NCBI GenBank assembly: GCA_012840075.1
Contig: DUMC01000112.1
Location: 1-64,000 of the forward strand
Reading direction: 5' to 3'
DNA: 64,000 bases
From: Clostridiaceae bacterium
Lineage (GTDB): Bacteria > Bacillota > Clostridia > Acetivibrionales > DUMC01
The notes below the pieces were generated by a model. It ran no database searches and had not been told where the DNA came from. It saw nothing but the letters and a program-made list of their open reading frames with translations. Positions 59,317-64,000 of the stretch are shown one piece after another; within the stretch, counting starts at the first letter, position 1, and the number at the start of each line of letters is the position of its first letter. Both the position numbers and the translations under genes were made by a program.

Positions 59317-59651
59317 TTCAAAACCCCCTTTCCTTAGAGCCTTTGAAGGAAATAGTTGAACGCATTGATTAGTACCTTTCTTATATAGTTTTAATTAGGT
59401 TTTTTTATAAGATTTAGCTGATAGTTTATATTATTCAAAACAAGAGCGTATGGTTACAAAATTAATCAATATTCATTTATCATAAGTACAGCAGCATTTT
59501 ACTGTTTTGAAATATCTTCAGTACATATTATGTAAATGTGACTAATAGTGTGAATACAAATTACATAACAATGAAATAATATGAATTGACTTACGTATAT
59601 GAAGTATTATTTATTTGATGAAAATTTTTCCGTAAGCTGAGGAGTGTTGGT

Positions 59652-62600
59652 ATGAGTAAAAAACAAACAATGGACGGAAATCAAGCGGCAGCTTATGCTT
59701 CCTATGCTTTTACCGAAGTTGCTGCCATATATCCTATAACACCGTCATCACCGATGGCTGAAAGCGTGGATGAATGGGCTACTAAAGGTATGAAGAATAT
59801 ATTCGGCCAGAAAGTTAAAGTTGTAGAAATGCAGTCTGAAGCAGGAGCTGCAGGTGCAATGCATGGATCTCTTGCAGCAGGAGCATTAACTACAACTTAT
59901 ACGGCATCCCAGGGATTGCTTTTGATGATACCAAATATTTATAAAATGGCAGGAGAACTTTTACCCGGAGTTTTGCATGTCAGTGCAAGAGCAATAGCTA
60001 CTCATGCATTATCTATTTTTGGAGATCATCAGGATGTAATGGCGTGCAGACAGACCGGGGCAGCCATGATGGCTTCGGCAAACGTACAGGAAGTTATGGA
60101 TTTGGGCTTTATTTCCCATCTTTCTGCTATTAAATCCAGAATACCGTTTATACATTTTTTTGATGGTTTTAGAACATCCCATGAGTACCAAAAAATAGAT
60201 GTTCCGGATTATGATGAAATTGAAAGCCTAATTGACTATGAGGCAATAAATGCTTTCAGAAGAAGAGGACTAAATCCTCAACATCCTGTAGCAAGAGGTA
60301 CTGCTCAAAACCCGGATATATATTTTCAGGGAAGAGAAGCTTCAAATAAGTTCTATAACGAAGTTCCGAGCATAGTTGAGTATTACATGAAAGAATACGG
60401 AAAGATAACAGGCAGAAAATACAACTTATTTGATTACTATGGTGCTAATGATGCTGAATATGTAATTGTCGCCATGGGTTCAGTATGCGATACAATAGAA
60501 GAAGTTGTTGATTACCTGAATAAGCGGGGAGAGAAAACCGGTTTAATTAAAGTCCATCTGTACAGACCATTTTCGGAATCACACTTTTTATCTGTTTTGC
60601 CTAATACCGTTAAAAGAATAGCCGTATTGGACAGAACGAAAGAACCGGGAGCTCTGGGTGAGCCATTATACCTAGATGTAGTAAAGACACTTTCAAAGAA
60701 TCCTGCATTTTCAAAACTTGATACCGATTATGTTATAGGCGGAAGATACGGACTCGGTTCTAAAGATACCAGACCGTCTCAAATACTCGCAGTGTTTAAA
60801 AGTTTGAAACAGAACAAACCAAAGGACCGTTTTACTATTGGGATAGTAGACGATGTTACAAATACGTCTTTACCTGAAGAAGGAGTTATAGATACTACTC
60901 CTGAGGGAACTATAAGCTGTAAATTCTGGGGTCTGGGTTCTGATGGAACGGTAGGGGCAAATAAGAGCGCCATAAAAATTATAGGTGATAATACCGATTT
61001 ATATGTCCAAGGATATTTTTCCTATGACAGCAAGAAATCAGGAGGTACGACAATATCACACCTTAGGTTTGGAAAACAACCCATCAGGTCCTCGTATTTA
61101 ATATATAATGCAGATTATATTGCTTGCCATAACAAATCTTTTATTTACCATTATGACATTCTTAAAGGATTGAAGAAAAATGGAACTTTTGTGTTAAATT
61201 GTCCCTGGACGCCTGAAGAACTTGATGAAAAGCTTCCCGGTTATTTAAAAAAGTATATTGCCGAAAATGACATTAACTTTTATATAATCGACGCAGTATC
61301 CATAGCTTCTGAAGTGGGGCTTGGAAATAGAATTAACATGATAATGCAAACCGTATTCTTTAAGCTTGCTAATGTGATACCTTTGGAAGATGCAATTCGA
61401 TATCTCAAGGATTCCATTGAGAAAAGCTATGGTAAAAAAGGCAAAGATATAGTAAATATGAACACCGCAGCTGTGGATAGAGCACTTGAAGCTTTAATTA
61501 AGGTAGATGTTCCTGAATCATGGAAGAACATATCAAATGACGATCTTGAACCAATAGGAAGGATAGTCCTAGATGAAACCGGAGAACCTGACTTCGTTAA
61601 GAATATACAAAGACCTATGGCAAGGAATGAAGGGGACGAACTTCCCGTAAGTGCTTTTAACGGCATGGAAGACGGTTCATACCCGTTAGGAACAACTGCT
61701 TACGAAAAGAGGGGTATTGCAGTATTTCTCCCACAGTGGCAGGAAGAAAAGTGCATACAATGCAACCGCTGTTCTTTTGTATGTCCGCACGCTACGATAA
61801 GACCGTTTTTGTTGGATAAGGAAGAGCAAAAGAGGAAACCCGAAGGATTTGTAACATTAAAAGCCATGGGTAAAGGTTTCGAAGAATATGAATATCGCAT
61901 TCAAGTTTCTCCATACGACTGCACAGGTTGTGGCAATTGTGCCGATGTATGCCCGGCTAAAGGTAAGGCCTTGGTAATGGTACCTGCTGAAGAAGAAATG
62001 GAAAGACAATCTGAAAATTGGGAATTTGCAATGACTTTAACAGAAAAGAAAGGTTTACTGCCGCTGGATACCTTAAAAGGCAGCCAATTTGCAAGACCGC
62101 TCTTGGAGTTCAACGGTGCATGTCCGGGATGCGGCGAAACTCCGTATATCAGGCTGTTAACCCAGCTATTTGGAGAAAGAATGATTATAGCAAATGCAAC
62201 AGGATGCTCTTCCATATGGGCAGCCAGTGCGCCGTCTATTGCCTATACAACAAACGCTGAAGGGAAAGGTCCTGCGTGGGCAAATTCCTTATTTGAAGAT
62301 AATGCGGAATTTGGCTTCGGTATATACCTGGGAATTAAACAAATCAGGTCAAAACTTACAGAACTCATATATCTGGCTGTTAACGAAGGAATTATAGATA
62401 AATACGCGGCAGAGTTAGGATACAATGCAGAGGAGCTAAGACAAAACTTAAAAGAATGGTTACAAAACAAAGATGACGGTGAAAAATCAAAAGTATTATC
62501 GGATAAAATAATCAGTATTTTAAACAAAATAGATAAGAATAAGCTTATTAAGTCAATTAACTCAAATATGGGTGACAATCCGGCTAATAGTGATGACCTG

Positions 62601-63314
62601 AAACAAAGGCAAGTACTGCGTGAGATTATAGAAAGAAAAGATTTCTTCGTCAAACCGTCAATATGGATTATCGGCGGTGACGGATGGGCATATGATATTG
62701 GATACGGCGGTTTGGACCAGGTATTGGCTTTAGGTGAAGATGTCAATTTATTCGTCATGGACACGGAGGTATATTCAAATACAGGAGGACAAGCGTCAAA
62801 ATCCACACCGACTGCAGCAGTTGCTAAATTCGTAGCTGCAGGAAAAAGAACGTCTAAAAAGGATCTTGGCATGATGGCCATGACATACGGAAACGTTTAT
62901 GTAGCTCAAATTGCAATGGGAGCAGATATGAACCAGACAATTAAAGCGATAACCGAAGCTGAAAAATATAAAGGACCGTCCCTGATAATAGCTTATTCCC
63001 CATGTATAAACCACGGTATCAAAACGGGCATGGGAACAAGTATCATGCAAGAAAGAAAAGCCGTTGAATCAGGTTACTGGCATTTATACAGATTTAATCC
63101 GGATCTTAAAAAGGATGGCAAGAATCCATTCATCCTCGATTCAAAAGAACCAAAAGGTAATTTCATGGACTTTATCAAAGGTGAAATTAGATTTTCGCAG
63201 CTTGAAAACAGCTTCAAAGAAGATGCACAAGAACTTTACCAAGCAGCTGAAAGAAATGCAAAAGAAAGATATGAAATGTATAAGAAATTAGCAACTATGT
63301 GGAGTCTAGCTTGA
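59652..63314 (+). CDS. nifJ: Pyruvate:ferredoxin (flavodoxin) oxidoreductase
   Basis: MDGNQAAAYASYAFTEVAAIYPITPSSPMAE, two 4Fe-4S motifs (CIQCNRCSFVCPH, CTGCGNCADVCP), TPP-binding region GGDGWAYDIGYGGLDQV. Confidence 0.97.
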   Translation: MSKKQTMDGNQAAAYASYAFTEVAAIYPITPSSPMAESVDEWATKGMKNIFGQKVKVVEMQSEAGAAGAMHGSLAAGALTTTYTASQGLLLMIPNIYKMAGELLPGVLHVSARAIATHALSIFGDHQDVMACRQTGAAMMASANVQEVMDLGFISHLSAIKSRIPFIHFFDGFRTSHEYQKIDVPDYDEIESLIDYEAINAFRRRGLNPQHPVARGTAQNPDIYFQGREASNKFYNEVPSIVEYYMKEYGKITGRKYNLFDYYGANDAEYVIVAMGSVCDTIEEVVDYLNKRGEKTGLIKVHLYRPFSESHFLSVLPNTVKRIAVLDRTKEPGALGEPLYLDVVKTLSKNPAFSKLDTDYVIGGRYGLGSKDTRPSQILAVFKSLKQNKPKDRFTIGIVDDVTNTSLPEEGVIDTTPEGTISCKFWGLGSDGTVGANKSAIKIIGDNTDLYVQGYFSYDSKKSGGTTISHLRFGKQPIRSSYLIYNADYIACHNKSFIYHYDILKGLKKNGTFVLNCPWTPEELDEKLPGYLKKYIAENDINFYIIDAVSIASEVGLGNRINMIMQTVFFKLANVIPLEDAIRYLKDSIEKSYGKKGKDIVNMNTAAVDRALEALIKVDVPESWKNISNDDLEPIGRIVLDETGEPDFVKNIQRPMARNEGDELPVSAFNGMEDGSYPLGTTAYEKRGIAVFLPQWQEEKCIQCNRCSFVCPHATIRPFLLDKEEQKRKPEGFVTLKAMGKGFEEYEYRIQVSPYDCTGCGNCADVCPAKGKALVMVPAEEEMERQSENWEFAMTLTEKKGLLPLDTLKGSQFARPLLEFNGACPGCGETPYIRLLTQLFGERMIIANATGCSSIWAASAPSIAYTTNAEGKGPAWANSLFEDNAEFGFGIYLGIKQIRSKLTELIYLAVNEGIIDKYAAELGYNAEELRQNLKEWLQNKDDGEKSKVLSDKIISILNKIDKNKLIKSINSNMGDNPANSDDLKQRQVLREIIERKDFFVKPSIWIIGGDGWAYDIGYGGLDQVLALGEDVNLFVMDTEVYSNTGGQASKSTPTAAVAKFVAAGKRTSKKDLGMMAMTYGNVYVAQIAMGADMNQTIKAITEAEKYKGPSLIIAYSPCINHGIKTGMGTSIMQERKAVESGYWHLYRFNPDLKKDGKNPFILDSKEPKGNFMDFIKGEIRFSQLENSFKEDAQELYQAAERNAKERYEMYKKLATMWSLA

Positions 63315-63316
63315 AC

Positions 63317-63361
63317 AATTTACTAACGACAAATTTACTAACGACAGATTTACTAGTAACA
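63317..63361 (+). repeat. 15-nt x3 tandem repeat directly after PFOR stop
   Basis: aatttactaacgaca / aatttactaacgaca / gatttactagtaaca. Confidence 0.9.
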
Positions 63362-63439
63362 AAGGAGAAGGAACAATAATACGCTTTATACTGTGAAGAT
63401 TTTATGAAGATTTACGCTACCGTAAGTTGCATCAAAAAA

Positions 63440-63482
63440 CACCGCAGATTCTAATAAAATCCGGATCTGCGGTGATTATTTT
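63440..63482. terminator. Terminator-like hairpin after PFOR
   Basis: CACCGCAGAT..ATCTGCGGTGATTATTTT. Confidence 0.75.
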
Positions 63483-63522
63483 AATAATCTTAATAATCTT
63501 TAAAACAGATTAATTGCAGTTT

Positions 63523-63690
63523 TTATTTCTGATTTTCTTCCACATGTTCTCTTGCATGCTCAACATCAAATTCACTTGGGATAGGTACATTTGAAACAGG
63601 TTTAGTCCGTTTTATATTTGCCCATGCAGCGGTATCATGCTTTTCGATTGGGTTGATACTTAATCTTTTATTCTGTGATTTATTTGCCAT
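63523..63690 (-). CDS. DUF3787-like small (spore-associated) protein
   Basis: MANKSQNKRLSINPIEKHDTAAWANIKRTKPVSNVPIPSEFDVEHAREHVEENQK; AAAGGAG RBS. Confidence 0.65.
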   Translation of the reverse strand: MANKSQNKRLSINPIEKHDTAAWANIKRTKPVSNVPIPSEFDVEHAREHVEENQK

Positions 63691-64000
63691 AAAAATACTC
63701 CTTTCTCGCATTAATTAAATAATTTATATGCTAAGAAACGTAAACTTATGAAACTGAATGCACTTTAATCAGAGATTTCAGTAAATTTTTCAGGAAGTAT
63801 TAATAAATATTATATATTTAGAATTTCCTGTTGATAAAAAATTATGATTTAAAATAAGTATATAATCTAAACTACATTGAGATATAGAAGAATATTCGAG
63901 GACTATGTTTAGGCAAATAAACTGATATTTTTTGTTTTTCTAAATGAAATTTTTATAGGAAGACACCAAAATTCAATATATTTATGTTGCAGCAAATTAG

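Noticed and set aside
62390-62630. Novel insertion in PFOR (longer than typical at 1220 aa)
   Set aside because: The hydrophilic stretch NAEELRQNLKEWLQNKDDGEKSKVLSDKI lies in a region that is variable in PFOR; not convincingly unusual
62243-62881. Minus-strand 212-aa ORF inside PFOR
   Set aside because: Antisense shadow of strongly conserved PFOR coding sequence
1-64000. Defence island, prophage, integron or transposase
   Set aside because: Scanned all listed ORFs; none resembles integrase, transposase, restriction, toxin-antitoxin or phage structural families

Overview
A 64-kb window of a low-GC Clostridia-type genome, mostly chromosomal housekeeping. It carries a purine/NAD/translation block (cyclohydrolase-only purH, purD, nadD, yqeK, rsfS, leuS), a guanine-type riboswitch serving an AzgA/PbuG-like permease, a T-box with thrS, and infC-rpmI-rplT with an apparent AUU start for IF3. 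Also present are spore and cell-wall genes, a TadE/DUF5702/TadE-like trio, a sugar ABC/AraC/GH127-like locus, ahcY, patB-like, an Fe-ADH, two tandem GH18-SLH proteins, tRNA-Thr(CGT), rhamnose genes, a corrinoid-methyltransferase-like gene with a CobW GTPase, and PFOR. No phage, CRISPR, transposase or complete defence system was recognised. The most unusual signals are: (1) gene-edge imperfect tandem repeats, where the last ~10-25 nt of several CDSs including the stop codon appear to be copied into the 3' flank; (2) a dispersed REP-like palindromic family (GACA..GGGGACGGTTCTTTTGTCT) that lies at the truncation points of two genes in one decaying sugar locus and has expanded into a 27-nt array that is partly in frame; (3) several small ORFs below 60 aa with good ribosome-binding sites that the ORF track omits. 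All calls come from reading the sequence; no database or folding computation was run.
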